Below the pieces are notes generated by a model, which saw only the letters and a program-made list of their open reading frames with translations, had not been told where the DNA came from and did no database searches. Positions 8,028-16,096 of a stretch of 64,000 nt of DNA are shown in pieces; positions within the stretch are counted from its first letter, which is position 1; each line of letters begins with the position of its first letter. Position numbers and translations under genes: made by a program. The stretch comes from Streptomyces sp. NBC_01549 (GTDB lineage Bacteria; Actinomycetota; Actinomycetes; Streptomycetales; Streptomycetaceae). The DNA is taken from contig NZ_JAPEPW010000001.1 of the NCBI RefSeq assembly GCF_026339955.1, positions 558,001-622,000 on the forward strand. Reading direction: 5' to 3'.

Positions 8028-8746
8028 ACGTCGTTACTGAACGAGGACTGCGTACTGCTGGTACTGCGTACTGCTCAGTGGCCTGTGACAGCGCCACTCT
8101 CCGGCAGTCAGCCCCGTCGCCCGTCCTGCAACTGCCCTGGCTTAGAACCCCACTGCCGAACTTCCCGGTGCGCGCGCCCGCAGCCGACGCCTTCACCGAG
8201 GTACCGCTCACTGACTCCACTGCTGGGTACTGCGTACTGCACTTACCGGTACTGCCACCGCATTACCTGCGGTCCTACTGATGGTGGCCCCTGATCACTG
8301 CGGGCCACCCGGTCCGGTCGTCAGTCCCGTCGCCGTCCTGCAACAAATATGGCTTCGAAACTCCACCACCGCACCGTCCTGCGCACTGCAACTACGTACT
8401 GCTACCTGGCAGTTCGTGTCTGCCGGGTTCTGCTGTCTTCCTGGCTACGAGAGAAACCATAACCAAGCCACCACCCAATGTCTACTCTGGCCAACATAGA
8501 TTTCCGCATGGCCCGTGAGAAGGTAATCGAGCTCGAACAACACGGCAGTTCCCCCGGCGCCGCCGACGCGCAACACAGGGAGCAGTGCCAGCCGCGCCGA
8601 GTTCAGGTCGGTACCCTCACCGGTCGCCGTACCCCGCGGACGCGAGCCGGTACGGGCTGCCGCACGCGCTGCGGCGGACGCCAATCCGGCTCGGCACGAC
8701 CTACGGCGACGTCACCGTCCGATCCCGACAGCGGAGAGAGAGTTCC
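8028..8746. repeat. Non-coding stretch with clustered GTACTG hexamers
   Basis: Seven copies of GTACTG occur on the plus strand between 8052 and 8401 (8052, 8061, 8068, 8227, 8234, 8249, 8396). Two of them are paired as the dimer GTACTGCGTACTG at 8061-8073 and 8227-8239. The sequence between is C-rich, with no credible coding frame and lower GC than neighbouring genes. No array regularity fits CRISPR. The role is unknown. Confidence 0.5.
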
Positions 8747-9511
8747 GTGGCCAGCGAACCGAGCCCCCAGATGTCAGCTGAGCTCGCGAGGCGGGCGGGC
8801 CACTATGCCGCTGCTGTCGCCGAGTGCCTCCTGGAAGCGGGTCTGCCGGTGACCGGGATTCAGAGTTGCGGTCCCTGGCGCGACACGGACGGCGAGTACC
8901 TCGACGTCGAGGCCGGCATCTCGTTCACGCAGGCATTCGCGGATCAGCATGGCGGGGGCGACGGCGGGCTCCACTGGGCGGGCACGTCCGGCTGGTGTCT
9001 CTACACCACCGACAAGGAGGACCGGTACCTGTCCGGTGTCCGGTGGCCTGGGGCCGGCCTGCTTCCCGAGCCCCGGCTCGTCGCGGCCTTCGTCGATGCT
9101 TTCCGTCTCGACCCGGCCGGGGCCGGCAGCAGCGAACAGCCGTACTACCCTCAGGAGGGCCAGGACTTCCCCATGTTGCTGGACAGCCTGGCCCCCTACC
9201 TTCCCGCCCAGCCCTGCCTGTTCGAGGAACCCCAGATCCGCTTCGCCGACCTGCACAGACGCGCCTACGAAAACCGCGTGCGCCGGGCACTGGTCTCCCG
9301 CGCCTCCGACCCCCTGACCCACCTGTACCTCCGCCAGGGCGAGCTCACAGCCCTCCTGCACCTGCTCGAGTACGCCGAAAGCAGCAACCCCAGCGCCCTC
9401 AACAGGCTGCTGGCGGCCGACCTCGGCGCCCGCGCAGGCCGGCCCCTCGAAGCCGCGGAGACACACAAGGGCGCCCTCCAGGAAGCGAACCACCGGCGGC
9501 AAGCGCCTTGA
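8747..9511 (+). CDS. DUF6292-like hypothetical protein, 254 aa
   Basis: The GTG at 8747 follows GGAGAGAGAG closely and is preferred over the upstream in-frame ATG at 8585. The N-terminal half (HYAAAVAECLLEAGLPVTGI, then GLHWAGTSGWCLYTT and GAGLLPEPRLVAAFVDAF) resembles Streptomyces DUF6292 proteins, which have no known function. The C-terminal half is helical and charged (VRRALVSRASDPLTHLYLRQ, then LLEYAESSNPSALNRLL). No membrane segment or catalytic motif is visible. It stands alone on its strand, with a possible second small gene 350 bases downstream. Confidence 0.62.
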   Translation: MASEPSPQMSAELARRAGHYAAAVAECLLEAGLPVTGIQSCGPWRDTDGEYLDVEAGISFTQAFADQHGGGDGGLHWAGTSGWCLYTTDKEDRYLSGVRWPGAGLLPEPRLVAAFVDAFRLDPAGAGSSEQPYYPQEGQDFPMLLDSLAPYLPAQPCLFEEPQIRFADLHRRAYENRVRRALVSRASDPLTHLYLRQGELTALLHLLEYAESSNPSALNRLLAADLGARAGRPLEAAETHKGALQEANHRRQAP

Positions 9512-9861
9512 CAGAGACGGAGCGCAGCGGCAGAACGTGCCGGCCAGCCGCCCGCTCACGGCCCCGCCCCGGCAGCTTCCCGCTCCACGCAATCCCGCTC
9601 GACGTGACGGCGCGGGCGGAGCGGGGTCAGGTGCCAGGTCCGCGGGGCCCCGCCCCGCGGGCGCTCGGGGAAACTCGCCGGGGTGGGAGTTCATCCCAGA
9701 CCGCCCAACGACCAGATGGACCAACCGGTTTGCGGCCGGGCAGCCCAACGGTGTCGCACCTCGCTGAGGGAGGACGGTGGCCGAGGTCGTCGCAGCGGAC
9801 CAGAAACGGTGTCCAAGAGGGCAGACGGATCGTTTTGACGAACGTGACGGATGATCATTGG
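9512..9861. other. Intergenic stretch, no gene seen
   Basis: About 350 bases with several open but start-less frames of very high GC. One inverted motif CGCGGGGCCCCGCCCCGCGG lies near 9638-9658 and could be a weak terminator for the upstream gene. Confidence 0.35.
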
Positions 9862-10212
9862 ATGACCTCCAGCCAGGGCACACAGGCAGGCAGCGGCAAA
9901 CGCAGAGCCGACGCCCGTCTTCCTGAACAAACGCGCCGAAGGCACCCCGCGCACGCCCGTGGCCAGACCCCAGCAGAAGCCCCGGACCAGGGCACACCCG
10001 TATACACACAGCTCGCCGCGGAATGGGCCGCCCGCGGCGCCACCGTCCCCTGCCGCCCCGACCCGCTGTGGCAGCGTCTGGCTTCTCCCGAACACCTCAG
10101 GCACGAGACAGAAAGCACCTTGCGCCAGCTTCACCTGGAAGGGAACACCCACCCCGCTGACCGCACACCCCAACTAGCTCAACCGGAGGCACCCCGCCGT
10201 GCGGGGCGATGA
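9862..10212 (+). CDS. Small hypothetical protein, 116 aa
   Basis: Codon bias and a conserved-looking core (PVYTQLAAEWAARGATVP, then RPDPLWQRLASPEHLRHET) support a real gene. The pattern Y-x-Q-L-x-x-E-W...G-x-x-V-P-x-x-x-D-P-x-W-x-x-L is familiar from short Streptomyces proteins of unknown function. The start is uncertain: ATG 9862 is listed, GTG 9844 is possible, and neither has a good ribosome site. The first 40 residues are low-complexity and basic. A perfect 16-bp terminator follows at 10273. Confidence 0.45.
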   Translation: MTSSQGTQAGSGKRRADARLPEQTRRRHPAHARGQTPAEAPDQGTPVYTQLAAEWAARGATVPCRPDPLWQRLASPEHLRHETESTLRQLHLEGNTHPADRTPQLAQPEAPRRAGR

Positions 10213-10272
10213 GCTTCGATGCGTGGCACGCTGCCCCGCGCCAGCCCCATCCTCGCGGTACGCCGCTCTCCA

Positions 10273-10319
10273 CACGGTTCAGGGCCGCACAGCCAGCCGC
10301 TGCGCGGCCCTGAACCGTG
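10273..10319. terminator. Bidirectional terminator between convergent genes
   Basis: CACGGTTCAGGGCCGC and its exact complement form a 16-bp stem around a 15-base loop, placed between the plus-strand 116-aa gene and the minus-strand second cspA. Confidence 0.85.
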
Positions 10320-10433
10320 CATCTCAGATCCCGCCGACGCGCCGGACAAGCCCAGGCGCCCGTCGTCCGGGGCGGGCGGTACGGCCGCATGGGACAGCCG
10401 TGCACGCCGAGCGCGGGCGGGGGGTGGGGAAGG

Positions 10434-10637
10434 TCAGGCCAGGTTGATGTTCTCGGCCTGCGGGCCCTTCTGGCCCTGGGTGACGTCGAACGTCACGATC
10501 TGGCCCTCCTGAAGCTCACGGAAGCCCGAGGAGTTGATCGCGGAATAGTGCGCGAAGACATCCGGGCCGCCGCCGTCCTGGGCGATGAAACCGAAGCCCT
10601 TCTCCGCGTTGAACCACTTCACAGTTCCCGTAGCCAT
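10434..10637 (-). CDS. cspA: Cold-shock protein, second CspA paralogue, 67 aa
   Basis: A single cold-shock domain with intact RNP1 ([12 protein letters not shown]) and RNP2 (VFAHYSAI). It shares the same length and most residues with the protein at 4868-5071; differences cluster in the second half ([20 protein letters not shown]). GGAAGG precedes the ATG at 10637. It probably acts as an RNA chaperone. It is monocistronic, ending before the terminator at 10273-10319, and is preceded by a long region without intact genes. Confidence 0.94.
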   Translation of the reverse strand: MATGTVKWFNAEKGFGFIAQDGGGPDVFAHYSAINSSGFRELQEGQIVTFDVTQGQKGPQAENINLA

Positions 10638-10903
10638 GTCTCATGCCTTCCAGTCGATGAACGTCTCCCACTCCATGTGGAAGGCGGAGGTGATCGCCCT
10701 GGTCCCTGCGGCACAGCACAGCAAAACGCCCACACCAAAGGAGTGGACAAAGGGAACTTCCGAACCACGACAGCTGACGCAGACGCTACACGCCCACACA
10801 CCCCGTCACCAGAGGAAACGATCACGCGGCACGCCTCAGACACGAGCGAGTGCACGGCCCGGGACACCGGCGGGCACGCCCACCTCAGGCCGCCGTCCGT
10901 GGC

Positions 10904-11008
10904 CGTTGTACCGCGCTGCGATCACCGACGTCAGCGCCTGGACCATGGACGAATTCAGCTGATCCGACCACTGAGCAACCACAGCGGCAAGAACCCGCTG
11001 CAAGCAGT
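10904..11008 (+). pseudogene. Degenerate copy of the 3' end of the 119-aa gene at 1761
   Basis: The frame LYRAAITDVSAWTMDEFS followed by TGA parallels MYRVAIGDVSAWTMGDFSYSDH of the gene ending at 2120. The match continues past the stop (CCGACCACTGAGC...CAAGCAGT) to the first base of the terminator arm of the intact copy. About four fifths of positions agree by eye. The upstream part of the gene is gone. Confidence 0.6.
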
Positions 11009-11338
11009 CCCAGGGAGTGGATCGAGCATGATGAGGTCGAGGGCCGCCGGACGGGCGAACGCACCAACGCGTTCCCGCGCGCCTCCGCCTTCCAGGCGGA
11101 GGCATGCAGGGTGGGTCCGTGTCCTGACGCTTCATCAGAACAAGCGTCAAAAGAGCGTCGCGGCGACTTCGCTCTCGTCCACTCACAGACGGGGCACCCC
11201 ATCCGTCATTCCCACGGCGCCCCAGTGGACAGCAGGTCAACAGCACTGCCCGGCCCTTCGGTACAGTCCACGTCGTGCACTCCGGGAAACACGTCGACTC
11301 GTTCTGACCAGGATCGACAGAAGCCGGAAAACAGCAGG

Positions 11339-11404
11339 TCAGGCGCCCTTCGTGACCGGTTCAAGAATCGCCACACACTCCACGTGCGAGGTCATCGGAA
11401 ACAT
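11339..11404 (-). pseudogene. C-terminal scrap of an RNA m5U methyltransferase (TrmA/RumA) gene
   Basis: The minus strand encodes MFPMTSHVECVAILEPVTKG plus a final Ala and TGA. The intact gene at 32736-34064 ends LFPMTHHVECVAILEPGAKG then I. Only the last 21 codons survive here. The match extends a few bases beyond the stop (CAGGTCAG on the plus strand). This indicates an ancient duplicate or a relic of a different strain's core gene. Confidence 0.65.
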
Positions 11405-11879
11405 GTGCAACAAAAACATGTGGAAGGAAAATGCAGGTCAGAGCCCCACTCTCCACAAATCAGACACGGTGCCGATGTGCATTACGTGCAGAGTGGGCGC
11501 CACGTCAAAAATGTTGACGCTCGATTTGCTGCCCTCACCGCACACGCCATCTCACCGCCGACATCCACACCTCAGCCACGGCCCCCTCCGTAGAGGAGAT
11601 CTCCGGCGGCTCCCGCTCCGCCAAACGGAACGATCTGCCGTCCCTGATCACAAGCGAGGAAAGGGCTTCACTCCAACCCGTCACCCCGCAGGGCAGCAGT
11701 GGGGCGCCGTCCGGGCTCTGCTCGATGTGGCGTCGGCCCGCGGGTGGCAGCCGGGAGAGCAGCGGGCGTTTGAGGTCGACGGCTGGCGCCTGCTGGAGGC
11801 GGTGGTCGCCGCGAGAGCTGGGGACGCTGGCACCGCGGGTTCGTAGGAGGTGACTCCGACCTCGCCTCGGACCGGCCCA

Positions 11880-12421
11880 CCGCGCCGCGATCATGTAGTG
11901 GCTGAAGATGTCGATGATGACGTAGGCGTGATATCAGATCCCTCTGTCAGGTCCGGCCGCCTTGGTGATCTCCCAGGTGAACACCTGCGACGGGACGGTG
12001 GCCACCAGCTCGGGCACCGTCCTGGCGGGGTGGGTAGCCTGCCTTCGGCGCTCCCCGGACTGGCCTTTCCCGCGCAGGATCCGGTACATCGTGGAGACGG
12101 AGCAGTGGTACCGCCGGGCATCCAGCTCACGGGCCCAGATCTGGGCGGGCGCAAGTTCGGCATACTCGTCGCAGTTCATCAACTCCAGTACTGCGGCCGG
12201 CTCTTCGGCCGCCAGAGCCGAGGGCTGGACTTGCGGTCTGCTGGGTTTTCCCTCCGCCGGGGGCCGCAGCCTGCGGTAGTGGGTGGCCCGCGAGCGGCCA
12301 GTCAACCGGCATGCGGCAGTGATGCCCAGTGCGCGCCCCACGTCGGCAAAAGCATCGTCCGCAACCGGGTCGGCCGCGCGTCAGTCCGCGCCCTCGGAGA
12401 TCGTTTCCAAGAGCGCGGAAG
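11880..12421 (-). pseudogene. IS3-family transposase orfB, broken, plus the 3' end of orfA
   Basis: The minus strand first carries the last codons of orfA (ALLETISEGAD, stop). The orfB frame follows with the IS3 N-terminal region VGRALGITAACRLTGRSRAT, Y-A-E-L-A-P-A-Q-I-W-A-R-E-L-D and STMYRILRGKGQ. A TGA at about 11934 interrupts it inside GPDRGI(stop)YHAYVIIDIFS, directly before the first catalytic Asp block, and the rest of the catalytic core is lost after about 11880. It is therefore inactive. Its 5' partner lies 3.3 kb away at 15756-16096 because two mobile elements split the IS. Confidence 0.8.
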
Positions 12422-12442
12422 GTCGGGTGGCCCAGGGCTTGA

Positions 12443-13702
12443 TCAAGTTCCGTAGGTGTCCGGATCGTTGGTGATGCCCAGGATGGGGAGTGCTCGTTGG
12501 GGATCGTCGCGGATGGCCCGGGTGGTCTTGGCGATGTTGTCGGCTCCGAGGGTTTTCAGCACGCCGATGGCGAGGTTGCGGAGGGTCGCCATGGCCCGTG
12601 GTGCGGTTCCGGCGTGGACGGTGGAGGCGTCCTCGGCGAAGGTGACATCCCTGATGTGGTGCGAGGAGTTCTCCACTCCCCAGTGCCCGCGAATCGCGGC
12701 GGCCAGGTCGGCGGGGCCGGCTTGGTGGGCGTCGAGGCTGGTGACGGCGTAGACACTCTCACGGGTCTCACGCCGGCCGGTCTGTTTGCGGCGGCGATGG
12801 ACGCGGATGGCGAGGCGGGCGTGGGGAAAGGCGATTCCGCCGAGTTCGTCGGCGATCCCGCAGGTCTTGATCGAGCGCGACTCGTGGCGTCCGTGTCCGG
12901 TCCCGGAGGCGGTGTGCTGGACTGCGATGGACTGCCATGGCAGGGCGGCGAGTTGGGCGTGGGCGGTGGGCTGGTTGGTCTTGATCACGGCGATGTAGTG
13001 GGCCTTCTTGGTCTCGACCAGCCAGGAGATGTTCGCCTTGACCGAGTGCAGGGCGTCGAAGGTGACGACGGTGCCGGTCAGGTCCAGGAGTGCCAGCAGC
13101 GGACGGAAGTGTGTGGTTTCGTTCGTCTTCGCGCCGACCTCCACCTGGGCGAGGGTCACGACGGTGCCGTGGGTGACCGCGGAGAGCAGATGCCGGCGCG
13201 TCGCGGTGAGACGGGCTGATCCCTTGAGTGCTTTGCCGTCGACAGCGATCACGCGCGGCCGGCCGGACACGGAGGGTGACGGCGCCTGGGCGGACTCGGT
13301 GGCGGCGCGGTGCCGGTCGGCCAGGTAGGCGCCCACCGCCCGGTCCAGGGCGTCACCGTCAACAGCCCCCAGCACACGGCCGATCGTGGCCGGCGACGGA
13401 GTGCGCCGCCATCTGAGCAGGTGGCGGCGGATCCCGATCACTGTCAGCAGTGCGTTCGAGGCACGCTGACCCCACTCGGCGAGTTCGTCGATGCTCCTCG
13501 CTCCCGAGACGACCGCGCAGGCACACACCAGCAGGACCGCTGTCAGCGAGTACCACCGGCCCCGCCGTGCGCGCGGGTCGGGCACTGAGTCGAAGTAGGG
13601 GCGCAGGTCGGCGATCCGGCCGGTGTCCAGCGGCCCCAGTTTCACCAGCACGGCAGGGATGGGAGAGGATGCAGCAGCAGGCACGGGCCACCTCATGATC
13701 AT
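12443..13702 (-). CDS. ISAs1-family transposase, 419 aa
   Basis: The full-length frame shows the family pattern. It has an N-terminal DDE_Tnp_1-associated region (LRPYFDSVPDPRARRGRWY, then VVSGARSIDELAEWG), then the first catalytic block VIAVDGKALKGSA near residue 150, TFDALHSVKANISWLVETKK, and the C-terminal block IRGHWGVENSSHHIRDVTFA. No frameshift is visible, so the element may be active. ATG 13702 is chosen; ATG 13696 and TTG 13720 are alternatives. The start codons lie within a long imperfect hairpin (13677-13742) that could occlude initiation on read-through transcripts. Confidence 0.9.
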   Translation of the reverse strand: MIMRWPVPAAASSPIPAVLVKLGPLDTGRIADLRPYFDSVPDPRARRGRWYSLTAVLLVCACAVVSGARSIDELAEWGQRASNALLTVIGIRRHLLRWRRTPSPATIGRVLGAVDGDALDRAVGAYLADRHRAATESAQAPSPSVSGRPRVIAVDGKALKGSARLTATRRHLLSAVTHGTVVTLAQVEVGAKTNETTHFRPLLALLDLTGTVVTFDALHSVKANISWLVETKKAHYIAVIKTNQPTAHAQLAALPWQSIAVQHTASGTGHGRHESRSIKTCGIADELGGIAFPHARLAIRVHRRRKQTGRRETRESVYAVTSLDAHQAGPADLAAAIRGHWGVENSSHHIRDVTFAEDASTVHAGTAPRAMATLRNLAIGVLKTLGADNIAKTTRAIRDDPQRALPILGITNDPDTYGT

Positions 13703-13742
13703 CTGGCTTAGACACCACAATGATCACGAAGCCCGTGCCTGC
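13677..13742 (-). promoter_or_regulatory. Inverted repeat over the ISAs1 transposase start
   Basis: GCAGGCACGGGC (13677-13688) pairs with GCCCGTGCCTGC (13731-13742), and ATGATCA pairs within the same arms (13695-13702 with 13720-13727). The ATG candidates at 13696 and 13702 sit in the stem. Such structures in other IS elements reduce translation from outside transcripts. Confidence 0.5.
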
Positions 13743-13893
13743 TCTGCTATGCGCCCCAACCGGTCACAACCCGACCAGCCGCACGACCCCGGAACTTGCA
13801 ACCGCCCTGCGGGTGGCCCGGGGGAATTTCACCCCCAGGCTCCCACAGATCCCGGCGTGACAGTCTCCCGTCACCGGGCTCCTATTGTCCTGG

Positions 13894-15147
13894 TCACCAG
13901 ATCGAGTGGACCCATTTCCAATGGGCGAAGAAGAGCGGGTACGCGGTGGTGACCTGCTTCCATCGCCGGTGGAACTTCTTGAAGGTCTTCAGCCGTCGGT
14001 ATTTCTTGCGGACCCAGCGCATCAGGTAGTAGTTGATGCGCTTGAGGAGGGGATACAACTCGGTGCGATAGAAGGCACCGTAGTACTGCATCCAGCCGCG
14101 GATGATGGGGTTGAGCCATCGCGCGAATTCGCCGAGGGTGTAGCCGATGTGCATGTGGAGCCGCCAGGAGCGGACCTCCGCGCTCATCTTCTTGAGGGCG
14201 TCCTTGCTGGGCGCCGGAAGGAATGAAGTGAAGATCTTTTCGTTCCGGTCTCGCGCTGGACGACGCTGGAACGTGAAACCGAGGAAGGTGAACGACGTCG
14301 CCACGACACCGTCGTGGCGCCCGTCTCTTCCGCAGTACACGATCCGGGTCTTGGCCGGGTGCAGTTGCAAGCCGACCTCTTCCATCCTGTCCCCGATCGC
14401 CTTCAGGACCGCACGGGCCCGGCGCTCGGAATCGCAGTGCACGACTGCATCATCCGCATAGCGCTCGAACTGGAAATCCGGAAAACTCCGGGAGAGCCAC
14501 AGGTCGAATGCGTAGTGCAGGAACAGATTCGCCAGCACGGGCGAAACCGCCGATCCCTGTGGGGTTCCGCGATCCCGCTGCTGCAAGCTGCCGTCGGGAA
14601 GTTGCAGTGGAGCGGCAAGCCACCGCTTCACATACAACACGACCCACGCGGCATCGGTATGGGTCTCCACCGCCTTAATGACGAGGTCCCAGCGGACGCT
14701 GTCGAAGAACTTGGAGACATCGAGATCGACGGCCCACTTCTTCTTCCAGCACCGCCGCCGGCATGTCTCAACCGCGTTCAGAGCCGACCTACCCGGCCGG
14801 TAGCCGTAGGAGTCCGGGTGGAACACCGGTTCCACCCGCTTCTCCAGATGAGCGGCCACCACCGTCTGGGCGATTCTGTCCGCGACCGTGGGCACACCGA
14901 GCAAACGAACCCCTCCGCCATGCGCCTTCGGGATTTCCACGCCTTTCACCGGAGGGGGAAAGTAGCTTCCCGAAGACATCCGATTCCAGATCTTATAGAG
15001 GTTCCCCTTCAGATCCTTCTCGAACTCCTCGATCGTGCAGCCATCCACCCCCGGAGCACCCTGATTGGCCTTGACCTTCAGGTACGCCTCCCAGACCTCC
15101 GTCTTTGAGATCTCGAACGACTTGATCTGTGACTTCAGCTCGCCCAC
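13894..15147 (-). CDS. ltrA: Group II intron reverse transcriptase/maturase, 417 aa
   Basis: Reverse transcriptase motifs are complete: GAPGVDGCTIEEFEKDL (RT1), IPKAHGGGVRLLGVPTV, YGYRPGRSALNAVE, LDVSKFFDSV, GTPQGSAVSPVLANLFLHY (RT4), and the catalytic YADD in ERYADDAVVHC. RT7 (TSFTFLGFTF) and a maturase X domain (GWMQYYGAF, then LKRINYYLMRWVRKKYRRLK) follow. There is no HNH endonuclease domain, so it belongs to the En-minus lineages that retarget through replication forks or hairpins. The GTG at 15147 follows GGAGGAGCTGC. It supports splicing and mobility of its host intron, whose 3' end is now split by ISAs1. Confidence 0.95.
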   Translation of the reverse strand: MGELKSQIKSFEISKTEVWEAYLKVKANQGAPGVDGCTIEEFEKDLKGNLYKIWNRMSSGSYFPPPVKGVEIPKAHGGGVRLLGVPTVADRIAQTVVAAHLEKRVEPVFHPDSYGYRPGRSALNAVETCRRRCWKKKWAVDLDVSKFFDSVRWDLVIKAVETHTDAAWVVLYVKRWLAAPLQLPDGSLQQRDRGTPQGSAVSPVLANLFLHYAFDLWLSRSFPDFQFERYADDAVVHCDSERRARAVLKAIGDRMEEVGLQLHPAKTRIVYCGRDGRHDGVVATSFTFLGFTFQRRPARDRNEKIFTSFLPAPSKDALKKMSAEVRSWRLHMHIGYTLGEFARWLNPIIRGWMQYYGAFYRTELYPLLKRINYYLMRWVRKKYRRLKTFKKFHRRWKQVTTAYPLFFAHWKWVHSIW

Positions 15148-15755
15148 GCAGCTCCTCCCAGGGAACTCCTGGTTGACCGAACAAACGAACCACGGACAAT
15201 CCGGCCCCTTCGCTCCGCTCCCACCGCGCCCAGCAGGAGGTTCACCACTACTACGAACCGGTCCGCCAACACACTTCGCTTCGGTACTCAGTTCCTCACG
15301 GGTTGTCCGCTTGGAAGGCTCCCTTTCACAACACTGCGCAAAGAACGCAGAGTTGAGGCATCGAAGTGTGTCTTCCCACGTTCCACACGAAAGCAGCAGA
15401 CCAGATTCACGTCACCTCCACGCCGGGCACCACCTGGCCAGTAAACGGGTTTCCGCCAGACTCATCCCGGGCCAAAAAGTAACACCCGGTTCTGATGCCA
15501 TTTCATCAATAACGACGCGTCAACAGCGATCCCCACAAGGGGACTGCGCTCCGTCTCCCTGATCCCCACCTGACGCCTCACGGACGCCTTTTCCACAGTC
15601 GCTCACCACGGTCACGTCACCGCTCCCGCAGCATGTGGCGGTTTGAAGTCTCCCCCCGCAGGGCGACTCCGAAGGGCCGAAAATCCTTCATCTCTCGTGC
15701 AGCACCGCGTTCAGCTACTCAACTACCACAAGCAGCCTCCGCGTTCGTGGCACAC

Positions 15756-16096
15756 CTTTTCCCATGACCTCTAACGCGGCCTTGTTCCAGGCCAGTTTCT
15801 TCTCCAGACGCTCCACGTGGCGCCGCAATCTATCGTTCTCCACCTCGGCAGCAGACTTCTTCGGCCTCGCCGGGCTGGTGTGCTTGTCGACCAGCTTCTA
15901 CAAGCCCCGGCATCCCGCGCGGCCCGCCGTTCCTTCACGTGCGAGTGGTACAGCCGCTCACGGCGCAGGATCGCGCCTTTCTCATTCTTGGGCGCGGCGT
16001 CGTACTCGGCCGCGATCCGCAGCTTGTACTCGGCGCTGAAAGTGCGGCGCTTCGGCCGGGGGCCGGGCCGGATCCGGCGGGCTTGGTGCTGGTCAT
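15756..16096 (-). pseudogene. IS3-family orfA (5' exon), frameshifted
   Basis: The minus strand from ATG 16096 reads MTSTKPA and then shifts frame to RIRPGPRPKRRTFSAEYKLR and IAAEYDAAPKNEKGAILRRE, the helix-turn-helix part of IS3 orfA proteins. A second frame change near 15895 leads to KLVDKHTSPARPKKSAAEVE, then RLEKKLAWNKAALEVMGK at the intron junction 15756/15755. GGAG stands before the ATG. With two frameshifts plus an intron it cannot yield OrfA. The 3' exon is at 12380-12421. Confidence 0.82.

Larger units (their letters stand above)
10638..11878. other. Remnant-rich stretch without an intact gene
   Basis: Besides the two identified remnants (10904-11008 and 11339-11404), this 1.2-kb stretch contains a hairpin CCTCCGCC/GGCGGAGG near 11082-11103. 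It also contains a plus-strand open tail at 11690-11846 (residues GAVRALLDVASARGWQPGEQ and then RAFEVDGWRLLEAVVAARAG) with coding-like codon bias but no start. GC falls markedly around 11390-11530. No functional gene is supported. Confidence 0.45.
12433..13809 (-). mobile_element. Complete ISAs1-family insertion sequence, 1377 bp
   Basis: Terminal inverted repeats match at CAGGGC and CAAGTTCCG: CAGGGCTTGATCAAGTTCCG from 12433 and, inverted, CAGGGCGGTTGCAAGTTCCG from 13809. They are flanked by the direct repeat CGGGTGGCC at 12424-12432 and 13810-13818, a 9-bp target duplication in the family range. It inserted at the base of domain VI of a group II intron. The transposase stop codon lies inside the left inverted repeat. 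Confidence 0.9.
12422..15755 (-). mobile_element. Group II intron, interrupted by ISAs1 near its 3' end
   Basis: On the minus strand the intron begins GTGTG at 15755 and ends CCACCCGAC at 12422. Domain V is at about 13845-13880 (GAGCCCGGTGAC...GTCACGCCGGGATC with a GGGAGA cap) and domain VI follows (CCTGGGGGTGAAATTCCCCC). The reverse transcriptase is encoded in domain IV. Without ISAs1 the intron is about 1.95 kb. Joining the exons restores the IS3 orfA frame VMGKASALLETISEGAD, which fixes both splice sites. A candidate EBS1 (CTTTTT, complement of 15474-15479) can pair with IBS1 GAAAAG. Confidence 0.85.

Noticed and set aside
6984..8034. Target duplication for the IS5-type element
   Set aside because: Flanking bases around the proposed inverted ends do not match, so no duplication is claimed.
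8052..8401. GTACTG repeats as a CRISPR array
   Set aside because: Units are 6 bases with irregular spacing and no conserved longer repeat or cas genes.
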